Below, piece by piece: positions 33,857 to 43,012 of a stretch of DNA of 64,000 nt. Every line of letters starts with the position of its first letter. Positions within the stretch are counted from its first letter, which is position 1. Both the position numbers and the translations under genes were made by a program. This DNA is from CAYYFX01 sp964571855 (GTDB lineage: Bacteria > ARS69): positions 372,001 through 436,000 of the forward strand of contig CAZNDO010000001.1 in the NCBI GenBank assembly GCA_964571855.1. The letters are read 5' to 3'. A model generated the notes under the pieces. It was not told where the DNA came from. It saw only the letters and a program-made list of their open reading frames with translations, and searched no databases.

Positions 33857-34420
33857 TTAGCGGTATCGGGCCTTGATCACTCCCCACGAGGTCTCGTCGA
33901 CGGCGAGGGGCAGGCACTCCGGCGAGTGCACCCCCGGGCACCCCGGACCGCCGTCGGCCACGTAGCCGAAGGCTTCGAGCTCGTAGTACCCGCCCATGCA
34001 CGCGTCGAAGCAGAGGACGCTGTCCAGCGCCGACTCGACGAAGCACAGCCGCCCGCCCAATTCGGTCGGGGCGCTCACGCGAACGCGCGCCAGGAGCGTG
34101 GATTTCCAGTCCCCGTCGCACCCCGTCCTCTCGAGTCGTGGCGAGAGGAGCGTCCCCGTGTTCGCCCAGCCCGGTGCGGGTTCGACTTCCACGACCTCGA
34201 GTGTCCCGTCGAGTCCCAGCGTCACGCGATCCGGGGCGTAGTTCCAGAACCAGAGGTAGAGATCCCGCTCGCCCGCGAAGGGCGCGCCGTCGTACGGGGC
34301 CTCGGCATCGGAGTCGCTTTCGTTGATCAGGAGAATGGCCGGAATGCACCCGAGGGGATCCGCGCGAACCGTTGCCGGGAGGAGCAACGCGAGGGCCGTC
34401 AACCGCACGAGGACGTTCAT
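33857..34420 (-). CDS. Secreted hypothetical protein with LYxW domain and SWG-type tail
   Basis: A 187-residue exported protein. The signal peptide is MNVLVRLTALALLLPATVRA. The main part is a beta-sandwich-like domain with ERDLYLWFWNYAPDRVTLGLDG near 53 and WANTGTLLSPRLERTGC, where the pattern hydrophobic-LYhW then NxG then C-D/P-x matches domains in 13532-15601 and 49655-50221. The last residues, TSWGVIKARYR, form the short tail shared with two other secreted proteins of the window. An extended -10 like TGCTATGCT lies at 34479-34471. Function unknown; probably envelope-attached or secreted. Confidence 0.7.
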   Translation of the reverse strand: MNVLVRLTALALLLPATVRADPLGCIPAILLINESDSDAEAPYDGAPFAGERDLYLWFWNYAPDRVTLGLDGTLEVVEVEPAPGWANTGTLLSPRLERTGCDGDWKSTLLARVRVSAPTELGGRLCFVESALDSVLCFDACMGGYYELEAFGYVADGGPGCPGVHSPECLPLAVDETSWGVIKARYR

Positions 34421-34520
34421 GGCCGCACTCGACCTTCGGAGCCGTGCTGGGGGCCGGGCGCCTGATCGGGAGCATAGCAGAGCGGGCAAGCCGGAATCCA
34501 GCCGCGCGACCCTGCCCACG

Positions 34521-35039
34521 TCAACCGCGGCCGGCCCACTCCTCCCGGGCACGGAGCGGGAAGTCCAGCCCCTGGGGGATGGGCCGACCCAGGATCCGGC
34601 ACATCGCGGCGATCTGTCCCTGGTGGTGGTAGAGGTGCGTGATCGTCCGCAGGACGATGTGCGCGGGGACGAGGGCCGGCTGATCCCCGTGCCACGTGCG
34701 CATCGGCCGCGGCGTGCTCAGCTCCCCGGGCGAGGCGGACCGCAGGTACGCATCCGTGACGCCGTGCACGTGCGCGCGGTATGCCTCCAGCGACTCGATC
34801 GTGGGGTAGTCCGCGCTGTGGTCCTCCGCGTCGAAGGCGCCCCGGATCACGCCGATCCAGTACTCCGCCGCGCTCAGCTCGTGGTGGAACTGCAGGCGCA
34901 TCGTGCCGTCGCCGAAGCCGGGGATCTCCCGGTCGATCTCCTCGGCGCGGAAGGCGCGGCAGTGCGCCAGCAGACCGCGGACGCTGTGGTGCGCGCGGTC
35001 GTGGATGTCGCGGAGAAGGTCGCCCGTGTACATCATCAC
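34521..35039 (-). CDS. DinB family protein
   Basis: A 172-residue four-helix DinB/YfiT-like protein. Helix 1 is DLLRDIHDRAHHSVRGLL. MRLQFHHELSAAEYWIGVIRGAF carries the first metal-ligand His of the family, and VPAHIVLRTITHLYHHQGQIAAMCRILG carries the other two (His-x3-His). The DinB fold binds a divalent metal, and some members are thiol transferases. It is 21 bases from the F420-reductase-like gene upstream and ends before a short gap to the secreted gene. One of three DinB genes in the window. Confidence 0.86.
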   Translation of the reverse strand: MMMYTGDLLRDIHDRAHHSVRGLLAHCRAFRAEEIDREIPGFGDGTMRLQFHHELSAAEYWIGVIRGAFDAEDHSADYPTIESLEAYRAHVHGVTDAYLRSASPGELSTPRPMRTWHGDQPALVPAHIVLRTITHLYHHQGQIAAMCRILGRPIPQGLDFPLRAREEWAGRG

Positions 35040-35060
35040 CCCCGGTGGACGTCGCGGGAC

Positions 35061-35660
35061 TCAGTCCAGCCGGATCAAGTCCAGTCCCGGCAACGGCCCA
35101 CCCGGATACTGCTGCATGCGGCCGCCCTCCTGCAAGGAGCCGAGATCCACGCACGCGAACCCGAGACGCTCGATCAACGCGCCCACCTCGGCCTTCGCCT
35201 GTCCGTCATCCCCGGAGCAGAACATCACGCGCCGGCCGCCGGCCACCCGCGGGTCCTTCGCGAGCATCTCCGGCGTCAGCGTGTTGAACGCCTTCACCAC
35301 GCGCGCTCCCGGCACCAGCTCCGCCACCACCTCGCTGGACGTGCGCCCGCCGAGGTCGGCCGGCACGAAGTCCGGCGGCACGAGGGGATTCGACGGGTCG
35401 ATGAAGATGCGCCCGTTCCACGGCGGGGCGTCGCGCACCGCGGCCGGGATGTCCGGCCACTTGACCGCCACGAAGACCATGGGCGCGGCGAGCGCCTCGC
35501 GCGGCGTCACCGCGCGAGTGCGCCCGCCGAGCTCCGCCACGAGCGGGGCAAGCGAGTCCGGCCCGCGCCGTGCGGCCAGCAGCGCTTCCACGCCCGCCCG
35601 CGCGAGCTGCGTGGCGAACGCCTTCCCGATCCCGCCGGTTCCGATCACTCCGACCCGCAT
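35061..35660 (-). CDS. NADPH-dependent F420 reductase-like oxidoreductase
   Basis: A 199-residue Rossmann protein of the F420_oxidored / NADPH-dependent reductase family. It starts RVGVIGTGGIGKAFATQLARAGVEALLAARRG, a G-x-G-x-x-G fingerprint followed by Ala-Arg-Arg that suits NADP. It has VFVAVKWPDIPAAV, FIDPSNPLVPPDF, ARVVKAFNTLTPEMLAKDP and RRVMFCSGDDGQAKAEVGALIERLGF. Many members do not use F420, so the cofactor is uncertain. AAAGGAG precedes ATG 35660. The gap to the DUF4396 gene is 73 bases and holds nothing I recognise. Confidence 0.86.
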   Translation of the reverse strand: MRVGVIGTGGIGKAFATQLARAGVEALLAARRGPDSLAPLVAELGGRTRAVTPREALAAPMVFVAVKWPDIPAAVRDAPPWNGRIFIDPSNPLVPPDFVPADLGGRTSSEVVAELVPGARVVKAFNTLTPEMLAKDPRVAGGRRVMFCSGDDGQAKAEVGALIERLGFACVDLGSLQEGGRMQQYPGGPLPGLDLIRLD

Positions 35661-35733
35661 GTGCGCTCCTTTCGAGGTGCCGGACCCACGATCCGCACCG
35701 CTCGTCACGCCGTCCGCCGCGTCCCCGATGGAC

Positions 35734-36240
35734 TCAGTGCGCGTGATGGTGATCGTGACCCGCGCCGGGCTTCGCGGCGTGGCCCCTCGACTCCGGATCG
35801 TGTCCGTGGTGGGCGTGCACGACCGCATGGCCCCGCCCCCGGGCGATCAACCAGCGGTTCACCGGGAACGCCGCCGCGCCCGCGAGGATCAGGGACACCG
35901 CGAGGCTTCCCCAGAAGCGCGGCGACGAGACGTGCGAATCCATCGCCCCCGGGATGACGAGCATCACGGCATTGTCCACGACCTCCATGATCGCGATGCT
36001 GGCCGTGTCGGCCGCGAGCGCCAGCTTGGCGGCGGCGCCCAGCGTGGCGCCGGATGCGAGAAGGGGGCGCATCGTCAGCGAGTAGCCGAAGACGAACGCG
36101 AGAAGCACGGAGACGCCGATGGTCCGCCCCGCCCCCCAGCCCAGCGTGTTGCCCAGGACCATGCCGAGCACCTCCCCGATGGCGCAGCCGGTGAGACAGT
36201 GGATCGTGGCGCTCAGGGCGAGGCGATCGAGGTCCTTCAT
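35734..36240 (-). CDS. DUF4396 membrane protein with His-rich tail
   Basis: A 168-residue membrane protein with four helices in the DUF4396 pattern. It starts LALSATIHCLTGCAIGEVLGMVLG, followed by IGVSVLLAFVFGYSLTMRPLL, AADTASIAIMEVVDNAVMLVIPGAM and FWGSLAVSLILAGAAAFPVNRWLIARG. The Cys-containing His-x6-Glu region of helix 1 and the Glu in helix 3 are typical for the family, which may bind metal. The last 30 residues contain nine or more His (GHDHHHAH), a likely divalent-metal-binding tail. AAAGGAG precedes the ATG. Confidence 0.83.
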   Translation of the reverse strand: MKDLDRLALSATIHCLTGCAIGEVLGMVLGNTLGWGAGRTIGVSVLLAFVFGYSLTMRPLLASGATLGAAAKLALAADTASIAIMEVVDNAVMLVIPGAMDSHVSSPRFWGSLAVSLILAGAAAFPVNRWLIARGRGHAVVHAHHGHDPESRGHAAKPGAGHDHHHAH

Positions 36241-36270
36241 GGCGAATCTCCTTTCGAGGCCCCCGGCCTA

Positions 36271-36300
36271 TTGAACCGGCCGGATGCCGGGAACTAGAAT
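36271..36300 (+). promoter_or_regulatory. Sigma-70-type promoter for the LVIVD-repeat gene
   Basis: TTGAAC (36271-36276), exactly 18 bases, then TAGAAT (36295-36300). The leader to ATG 36333 is about 25 bases and holds GGGAGG. This is the clearest member of the 18-base-spaced promoter group in the window. Confidence 0.6.
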
Positions 36301-36332
36301 TGGATGCGATTCGCCGACGGGAGGTTCCCGGC

Positions 36333-38513
36333 ATGACCCCCTCGATCACCCGAGCTCGTGCCCTCGCTTCGATCCTCGCCTGCATCGCCCCGGCCATGCC
36401 GGCTTCCGCCCCGGCGCAGTGCGCCGACTACGCCGATCATCTGCGATGGATCGGCGGCGTGGATACGGGCTTCGACGGGGAGGCCCGCGACATCGCGGTC
36501 GCCGGATCCCGCGCGTACCTGGCGAACCTGAGTTCCGGCTTCTACGTCCTGGACGTGGGCGACCCGCGCGCGCCGCGCATCGTAGGTCACGTGGACACGC
36601 CGCACTCCGCCTCGGCGGTGGACGTGGCCGGCACGTACGCCTACGTGGCGGACGGCGCCACCGGGCTCCTGGTCATCGACGTGGCCGACCCCACGGACCC
36701 GCGCATCGTGGGGACCGTGGACACGCCGGGATACGCGTGGGACGTCGTCGTGTCGGGAACGCTCGCCTACCTCTCGGACCAGTACCGCCTGCTCGTGATC
36801 GACGTGTCGAACCCGGTCGCGCCGTGGATCCGCGGCGGCGTGGATCTCGCCGGGTGGGGCGTGCAGATCGCGCAGTCCGGTCACCACGTGTTCGCCGCCG
36901 TGCGCGCGGCCGGCTTCCAGGTCATCGATGTCGGCAACCCGGTCGCTCCCGTGGTCGTGGCGGGCGGCGCGCCCACGCCGGTGGAGGGCATTGCCGTGCA
37001 TGGCGCGCACGCCTATCTGGCGTGCCTGGGCAACGGTCTGGCCGTGCTGGACATCTCGGATCCGGTCCATCCGCAGGTCATCGGCGTCGCGGACGAACCC
37101 GGTGCGTACGCCGGCCGCGTGGCGGTGGACGGGCCGCTCGCGTGGGTCGCGGACGGCTCCCGGAGCGTCCGGACCGTGGACGTGAGCGACCCCGCGGATC
37201 CGCGCCTGCTGGGCCGCATGAGCCTCTCGGCCTTCTCGGTTGAGGGGATCGCGGCGGTCGGCCCGCTCGCCTACGTGGCGAACGGCTACGCCGGCGTGCA
37301 GATCCTCGACGGGACGGCGCCGGACGCCGTGCCCACGCTCGGCTCCCTCGACGTGTTCCTCGGATTCCGGGGCGCGGCCGCTGCCGGAAGCCACGTGTTC
37401 GTCGGCCTCGACGACCAGTTCCAGTCCGTGGACGTCACGGACGTCCATGCGCCCGTCGTCGACGGCGGCGTGGCCCTGGGCCGCGACATCCTCCGGATCG
37501 CCCTGGACGGCAACCTCGCGTACGTCGCGAACTCGGGGCTCGCCATCGTGGACGTGAGCGATCCGCGCTTCCCCCAGGTCGTCTCGAACGTCGACGTGGG
37601 CGCCCATTGCATCGACTTCGCCTTGCGGGACAAGCGCGTCTACGCGGCGAGCGGCGAAGACGGTCTGGTCGTGTTCGACGTGAGCGACTCCTCGGCCCCC
37701 GCGGTCGAGGCGTGGCGCGCCGTGCCGGGGTACGCCGTGGGCGTGGCGCTGCGCGGGAGCCTGGCGTTCGTCGCGAACAACGACGTGGGCCTCCAGGTCA
37801 TCGACATCTCGGATCCCGGATCGGCCGACGTCGTCGAGATCGTGCCCATCTCGCAACCGGTGGACGTCGACGTCATCGGCGACGCCGTCGTCGTCGCGAC
37901 GCACCTGGACGGTATCCACGTCTTCCATGCACAGGATCCGTCGGACCATCGCATCGTGACGAATCTGCGGACCCCGTACTCCACGAGCAGCGTCACCGGC
38001 GCCTGGCCGTTCGTCTACGTGGCCGACCGGGGACTCGGCGTGGTGCTCGTCGACGTGTCCGATCCGCGGGCCCCGCGGGTCGTCGGGACGGTGGACGCCC
38101 CGTACGCCCGCGACATCTGCCTCTCCGGGGAGCACGTCTTCGTCACCACCACCCACGACCCCGGTGGCCTGCGCATCGTTCCGCGGCACTGCGGTCCCGT
38201 GTTCGCGTCCACCGGCGCGCCCGTCCCCGCGTCCACGGCCGCGGTCGCGCTCCGGGTCTTCCCGAATCCCAGCGTACGCCTCGCGTCGGTGCGCGTGGAG
38301 ACCTCCGCGCGGGGCGCCGTCCGCGCGACGATCCACGATGCCGCCGGCCGCCTCGTGCGCCGCCTCGCGGACGGCACGATGGAGGCGGGCGCGCACGACT
38401 TCGCCTGGGACCACCGGGATGCGGGCGGCCGGCCCGTGGCGTCCGGCGTGTACCTGCTGCGCGTGGACACCGTGGACGGGACGCGCACGACCCGCATGGT
38501 GGTCCTGAAGTAG
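36333..38513 (+). CDS. Secreted LVIVD-repeat propeller protein with FlgD-like sorting domain
   Basis: A 726-residue exported protein. After a signal peptide ending ASAPAQ come about thirteen LVIVD repeats of ~45 residues, with the pattern YVADGxxGLxVIDVSDPxxPxxVGxVDT, for example GLLVIDVADPTDPRIVG and GLQVIDISDPGSADVVE. They fold as beta-propeller blades. The last ~90 residues are a FlgD-like module (LRVFPNPSVRLASVRVE, IHDAAGRLVRRLADG, GVYLLRVDTVDG), the type IX-like sorting signal. ATG 36333 follows GGGAGG. The role is probably surface adhesion or binding; the ligand is unknown. Confidence 0.85.
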   Translation: MTPSITRARALASILACIAPAMPASAPAQCADYADHLRWIGGVDTGFDGEARDIAVAGSRAYLANLSSGFYVLDVGDPRAPRIVGHVDTPHSASAVDVAGTYAYVADGATGLLVIDVADPTDPRIVGTVDTPGYAWDVVVSGTLAYLSDQYRLLVIDVSNPVAPWIRGGVDLAGWGVQIAQSGHHVFAAVRAAGFQVIDVGNPVAPVVVAGGAPTPVEGIAVHGAHAYLACLGNGLAVLDISDPVHPQVIGVADEPGAYAGRVAVDGPLAWVADGSRSVRTVDVSDPADPRLLGRMSLSAFSVEGIAAVGPLAYVANGYAGVQILDGTAPDAVPTLGSLDVFLGFRGAAAAGSHVFVGLDDQFQSVDVTDVHAPVVDGGVALGRDILRIALDGNLAYVANSGLAIVDVSDPRFPQVVSNVDVGAHCIDFALRDKRVYAASGEDGLVVFDVSDSSAPAVEAWRAVPGYAVGVALRGSLAFVANNDVGLQVIDISDPGSADVVEIVPISQPVDVDVIGDAVVVATHLDGIHVFHAQDPSDHRIVTNLRTPYSTSSVTGAWPFVYVADRGLGVVLVDVSDPRAPRVVGTVDAPYARDICLSGEHVFVTTTHDPGGLRIVPRHCGPVFASTGAPVPASTAAVALRVFPNPSVRLASVRVETSARGAVRATIHDAAGRLVRRLADGTMEAGAHDFAWDHRDAGGRPVASGVYLLRVDTVDGTRTTRMVVLK

Positions 38514-38514
38514 G

Positions 38515-39123
38515 CTAGGCGCGCGTGACGGCCAGCGCCAGCTGGTACACGCCCAGCGCCGCGAGGATCCCTCCGGACGCGAGCAGCAGGCTCCGCTGCG
38601 CGCGTGGCCCGAGGAGTCCGGCCGTGCCGAACACCGCGATCATGCCGATCACCGTGGCGATCATCGTGCCGTAGAACGCCGCGACCACGGCCACGCCGGC
38701 GGCCGGCGACTCCCGCCACGCGTCCAGCACGAGCGGCCCGAGCACGAGGGTCCAGCTCAGGTAGGGGCTCGGGTTCAGGATGTTCACCATCGTGGCCTGC
38801 AGCAGCGTTCGCGGCGCCGGCGCGGACGGTCGCGCACCGCCGGCGTCCCCGCGGCTCCACCGGCGGAACACGCCCCACGCGAGGAGCAGGAGGAGCACGC
38901 CGCCCGCGGCCCGCAGTGCGCCCCGCATGCCGGGCGAGAGCTGCCCCAGGACCAGGAGCGCCGCGAGCGCGATGGGGCCGTCGCTCACCAGGGGGGCGAA
39001 CGCCGCCGGGAGCGTGCGCCGCCAGCCGTTCGCGAGCGTGCTCGAGAGGAGGTACGCGCACAGGGGTCCGGGCTGCACGGCCGCCGCGAACGCCAGGCCG
39101 ACCGCGACGGCGACGTGGTTCAT
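38515..39123 (-). CDS. LysE family translocator
   Basis: A 202-residue amino-acid exporter of the LysE/RhtB family with six helices. AVGLAFAAAVQPGPLCAYLL (the conserved PGP after the first helix) is followed by AFAPLVSDGPIALAALLVLG (the SDG motif), MVNILNPSPYLSWTLVLGPLVL (the NP turn) and AAGVAVVAAFYGTMIATVIGMI. The motifs are complete. It exports an amino acid or related compound to the outside. It converges with the LVIVD gene, whose stop is one base away, and precedes the CoA-binding gene on the minus strand. Confidence 0.88.
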   Translation of the reverse strand: MNHVAVAVGLAFAAAVQPGPLCAYLLSSTLANGWRRTLPAAFAPLVSDGPIALAALLVLGQLSPGMRGALRAAGGVLLLLLAWGVFRRWSRGDAGGARPSAPAPRTLLQATMVNILNPSPYLSWTLVLGPLVLDAWRESPAAGVAVVAAFYGTMIATVIGMIAVFGTAGLLGPRAQRSLLLASGGILAALGVYQLALAVTRA

Positions 39124-39157
39124 GCGCCCGTGCGGCCGCCCGCCGTGCGCACGGGCC

Positions 39158-39628
39158 TCAGCACGAGCGCGGCAGTCCGCCGGTCCACTTCAGGATCCAG
39201 CGCATGCACCGGTGCGCCGCATCCACCGGCTCGCAGTGCATCATGGGGCACCCGCCGGGGATCACGCGCACGCCCGCCGCGCGCCCGGTGAGGACCGCGG
39301 TGTCGGACAGGCTGCCCGGCCCGATCGAGCGGTGCACCCAGATGCGGCGGACCCCGCATCCCGCGCACCGGCGGATGACGTCGTCCGTCACGGACGGATG
39401 CGTGGCGACCACCACGCCCTCCACCGGCCCGGGGAGGGCCGCCACATCCGGGTAGCACACGTCCCCTTCCACGCTCCCCGCGTGCGGATTGATGGCATAC
39501 ACGGTGCGGCCCGACGCGCGGAGCTTCCGGTAGATCACGTTCGCCGCGGAGTCCCCCGCGCGCGACACGCCGGCCACGGCGATCCGCTCCTGCGCGAGGA
39601 AGTCCCGCACGGCTTCGTCGTAGTTCAC
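39158..39628 (-). CDS. CoA-binding protein (YccU-like)
   Basis: A 156-residue CoA_binding_2 protein. The fold begins DEAVRDFLAQERIAVAGVSRAGDSAANVIYRKLRASGRTVYAINPHAG, a Rossmann half with GVSR, followed by CYPDVAALPGPVEGVVVATHPSV, then VRRIWVHRSIGPGSLSDTAVLTGRAAGVRVIPGGCPMMHCEPVD. The last part contains three Cys. CoA binding is typical for the family; the function is unclear. It has its own start 34 bases after the LysE gene start region. Confidence 0.87.
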   Translation of the reverse strand: MNYDEAVRDFLAQERIAVAGVSRAGDSAANVIYRKLRASGRTVYAINPHAGSVEGDVCYPDVAALPGPVEGVVVATHPSVTDDVIRRCAGCGVRRIWVHRSIGPGSLSDTAVLTGRAAGVRVIPGGCPMMHCEPVDAAHRCMRWILKWTGGLPRSC

Positions 39629-39695
39629 TCCGCACCTCCCGCCCGATCATGCCCACGACGCGACAACGCGCCAAGAGGCCGGCTCCTGACATCCG

Positions 39696-40235
39696 TCAGG
39701 CCGCGGTCCATCCCTCGCGCCGGGCCAGGCGCGTGATGTGCGCCAGGTGGTGCCGTCCATGCCACGCGTAGATCCCGATGTTCACGTCGAGTCGCACCAC
39801 GCCGGACTCGGGGTGGACGAACTCGCGGTGAAGCTCGGCGGGGCCGAGTGCGCGCAGCAGGTTCACCCACCGCTCGTGCAGCGCATCCAGCAGCGTGAGG
39901 CTCGTTTCCACCGGCGTCTCGCGGGTATCCGCCAGCTCGGCCCAGCGATCCTCGAAGTACGGCTTGATCGTGGGCCGGTCCTCGGTCAGCGCCCACTTGA
40001 ACCGGATGAAGCTGTTCACGTGGCTGTCCACGAGATGATGCACGACCTGGCGCACGCGCCAGCCGCCCGGGCGATAGGGCGTGTCGAGCTGCGCCGGCGT
40101 CAGCGGCGCGACGACGCGGCGAAGATCGGCCGGGAGGCGCGCGATGTCGTCGATCCAGGAGGCAACGTGCGCGGGCGTCACGTCCGGCGGGGCGGTGAAG
40201 CGGCCGATGGGGTAGCGGAGGTCCTCGTCCGTCAT
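39696..40235 (-). CDS. DinB/YfiT family thiol transferase-like protein
   Basis: A 179-residue DinB protein of the YfiT / bacillithiol-transferase-like kind. It starts LRYPIGRFTAPPDVTPAHVASWIDDIARLPADLRRVVAPL, a diagnostic start. Metal-ligand His occur in GGWRVRQVVHHLVDSHVNSFIRFKWALTE and in AWHGRHHLAHITRLARREGW. The ligands are intact. Family enzymes add a thiol cofactor to electrophiles; the thiol used by this organism is unknown. ATG 40235 follows GAGGAG. The TPR gene lies upstream on the same strand, but the hairpin 40292-40326 stands between. Confidence 0.88.
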   Translation of the reverse strand: MTDEDLRYPIGRFTAPPDVTPAHVASWIDDIARLPADLRRVVAPLTPAQLDTPYRPGGWRVRQVVHHLVDSHVNSFIRFKWALTEDRPTIKPYFEDRWAELADTRETPVETSLTLLDALHERWVNLLRALGPAELHREFVHPESGVVRLDVNIGIYAWHGRHHLAHITRLARREGWTAA

Positions 40236-40291
40236 GGCGTCGCCCTCCTCGGGCCGCCGACTGTACGCGATTCGCGCGCACTCCGGGAACA

Positions 40292-40326
40292 CGAGGGCCC
40301 CGCCCGGCGAACCGGACGGGGCCTCG
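40292..40326 (-). terminator. Strong hairpin, likely transcription terminator of the TPR gene
   Basis: CGAGGGCCCCGCCCGG, loop CGAA, then CCGGACGGGGCCTCG: about 15 base pairs with one bulge and one mismatch. It begins 23 bases after the TPR gene stop (40349). There is no T-run after it, so it may act as a Rho-assisted or mRNA-stabilising hairpin. Confidence 0.6.
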
Positions 40327-40348
40327 TCGTTCGCGCCGCGGGCGCGCG

Positions 40349-41401
40349 CTACCGCTCCGCGCCGTCGGGCAGCCGCGGCTCCGCGATCGCCACCGCGTCA
40401 CTCGCCACGGAGTCCGCCGGCGCCTCCCCCGCCGGGGCGTCCGCGAGCACGCCGCTCGTGGGATCGTCCATGTCGCCGCCGAGCCCGCTCACCCGCGCCA
40501 GGCTCACCGCCGCTTTCGAGTCCCCCGGCGCGAGGTCCACGGCCGCCGCGTACGCCTGCTCGGCCGCGCGGTACTGGCCGGTCCGCTCCAGCGCCACGCC
40601 GAGGTTGTTGAAGAAGACGGCCTGCCCCGGCCCCGCCGCACACGCGCGCTCCAGCGGCTCCACGGCCTCCGTGAAGCGCTCCCCCTCGATCCGGAGCAGG
40701 CCCAGGTTGTTGTTCGCCCACGCGTCGTCGGGGTCGATGGCCAGCACCGCCAGGTACGCCGCCTCGGCCTCATCCACGCGCCCCAAGGTGTGCAGCACGC
40801 GACCCAGCACGCGCCGCGCGTCCACGTTCTCCGGGGCATTCGCCACCGCGGATTCCACCGGCGCGAGCGCGTCCTCCGCGCGGTCCAGCGACAGCCGCAC
40901 CCGCGCCAGCGCCACGAGCGCCTTGCCGTGATCCGGGTCGATCGCCAGGCACTGCTCCAGCGCCGGCTCCGCCTCGGCGAAGCGGCCGTCCTGTCGCAGC
41001 GCGAGACCCGTCATGAACCAGCCCCACGCGTTCCCCTGGTGCGCGCCGGTGTAGCTGGCGAAGAGGTCCGCGGCGAGGCTCCAGTCGCCCGCGTCCCACG
41101 CCGCCTGCGCCTCGTTCCACGTGGCCGGCTCCCGCGGCTCCGCGGGCCCGGGCGTGGCCACCACCGGCGCCGGCTCGGACGCCACCGGCGTCGCCGCCAC
41201 GGCCGGCTCGCTCACCGGCGGACGCGAAGGCGTCGCGCGCCGCGACTCGGCGGCCAGCTTCGAGTCCCGCGGGCTCGGCCCGCTCTGCCCGATCACCAGC
41301 ACGCCGACGCCGATCACCGCCATCAGTCCGATCACCGACAGCACCACGCGCTTCACGAATCCCGCGTCGCTGCGATCCCCGCGCATCCGGTTCCCGTTCA
41401 T
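40349..41401 (-). CDS. TPR-repeat protein with N-terminal membrane anchor
   Basis: A 350-residue protein. Residues 17-39 form one membrane helix (VVLSVIGLMAVIGVGVLVIG), followed by a Pro/Ala-rich linker to about 95. About six tetratricopeptide repeats follow, from EPATWNEAQAAWDAGDWSLAADLF through DAWANNNLGLLRIEGERFTEAV to YRAAEQAYAAAVDLAPGDSKAAV. The Asp/Ala-rich C-terminus is unstructured. It probably exposes the TPR part to the periplasm as a scaffold. Ribosome site GAGGAGG precedes ATG 41401. The 225-bp upstream gap holds two palindromes and a sigma-54-like promoter, so expression is likely driven by the adjacent NtrC-type regulator. Confidence 0.8.
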   Translation of the reverse strand: MNGNRMRGDRSDAGFVKRVVLSVIGLMAVIGVGVLVIGQSGPSPRDSKLAAESRRATPSRPPVSEPAVAATPVASEPAPVVATPGPAEPREPATWNEAQAAWDAGDWSLAADLFASYTGAHQGNAWGWFMTGLALRQDGRFAEAEPALEQCLAIDPDHGKALVALARVRLSLDRAEDALAPVESAVANAPENVDARRVLGRVLHTLGRVDEAEAAYLAVLAIDPDDAWANNNLGLLRIEGERFTEAVEPLERACAAGPGQAVFFNNLGVALERTGQYRAAEQAYAAAVDLAPGDSKAAVSLARVSGLGGDMDDPTSGVLADAPAGEAPADSVASDAVAIAEPRLPDGAER

Positions 41402-41467
41402 CTCCGTCCCTCCTCGATCCTGCGGTCCACTCGCGACGCCCCGCGCGTCGCTCGCGGGAGGGACACC

Positions 41468-41482
41468 GCAAGGAGGGGGCCG
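41468..41482 (-). promoter_or_regulatory. Sigma-54-like promoter for the TPR gene
   Basis: On the minus strand this reads CGGCCCCCTCCTTGC, a GG-N10-GC pair with GGC at -24 and TTGC at -12. The start point would be near 41456, with a leader of about 55 bases. The -24 side is weaker than consensus (CCC for ACG). Confidence 0.4.
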
Positions 41483-41576
41483 AACCGGGCTGGACGCCGG
41501 GCTGCCGCGCAAGTAGTTGTCCGCCGGGAAGATGGGGCAGCCGCCGGGCCGGCCGGCGGGACCCTCGCGCGCCGTT

Positions 41577-41619
41577 TCGTGTCCGGGCGGACACGACGTT
41601 CGTGGCCGGGCGGCCACGA
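41577..41619. promoter_or_regulatory. Two tandem 20-bp palindromes, putative activator sites
   Basis: TCGTGTCC-GGGC-GGACACGA (41577-41596) and TCGTGGCC-GGGC-GGCCACGA (41600-41619) each have perfect 8-bp arms and the same loop GGGC. Their centres are 23 bp apart, about two helical turns. They lie 8 bases after the regulator gene stop and 120-165 bases upstream of the predicted TPR-gene start point, the place expected for NtrC-type sites. A second possibility is a double hairpin ending the regulator transcript. Confidence 0.6.
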
Positions 41620-41626
41620 CGGCTCG

Positions 41627-43008
<1,382 letters not shown>

Positions 43009-43012
<4 letters not shown>

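Noticed and set aside
41577..41619. Reading the double palindrome as an intrinsic terminator of the regulator gene
   Set aside because: There is no T-run on either side, two near-identical copies are unusual for a terminator, and the spacing suits protein sites; it is kept as the second option only.
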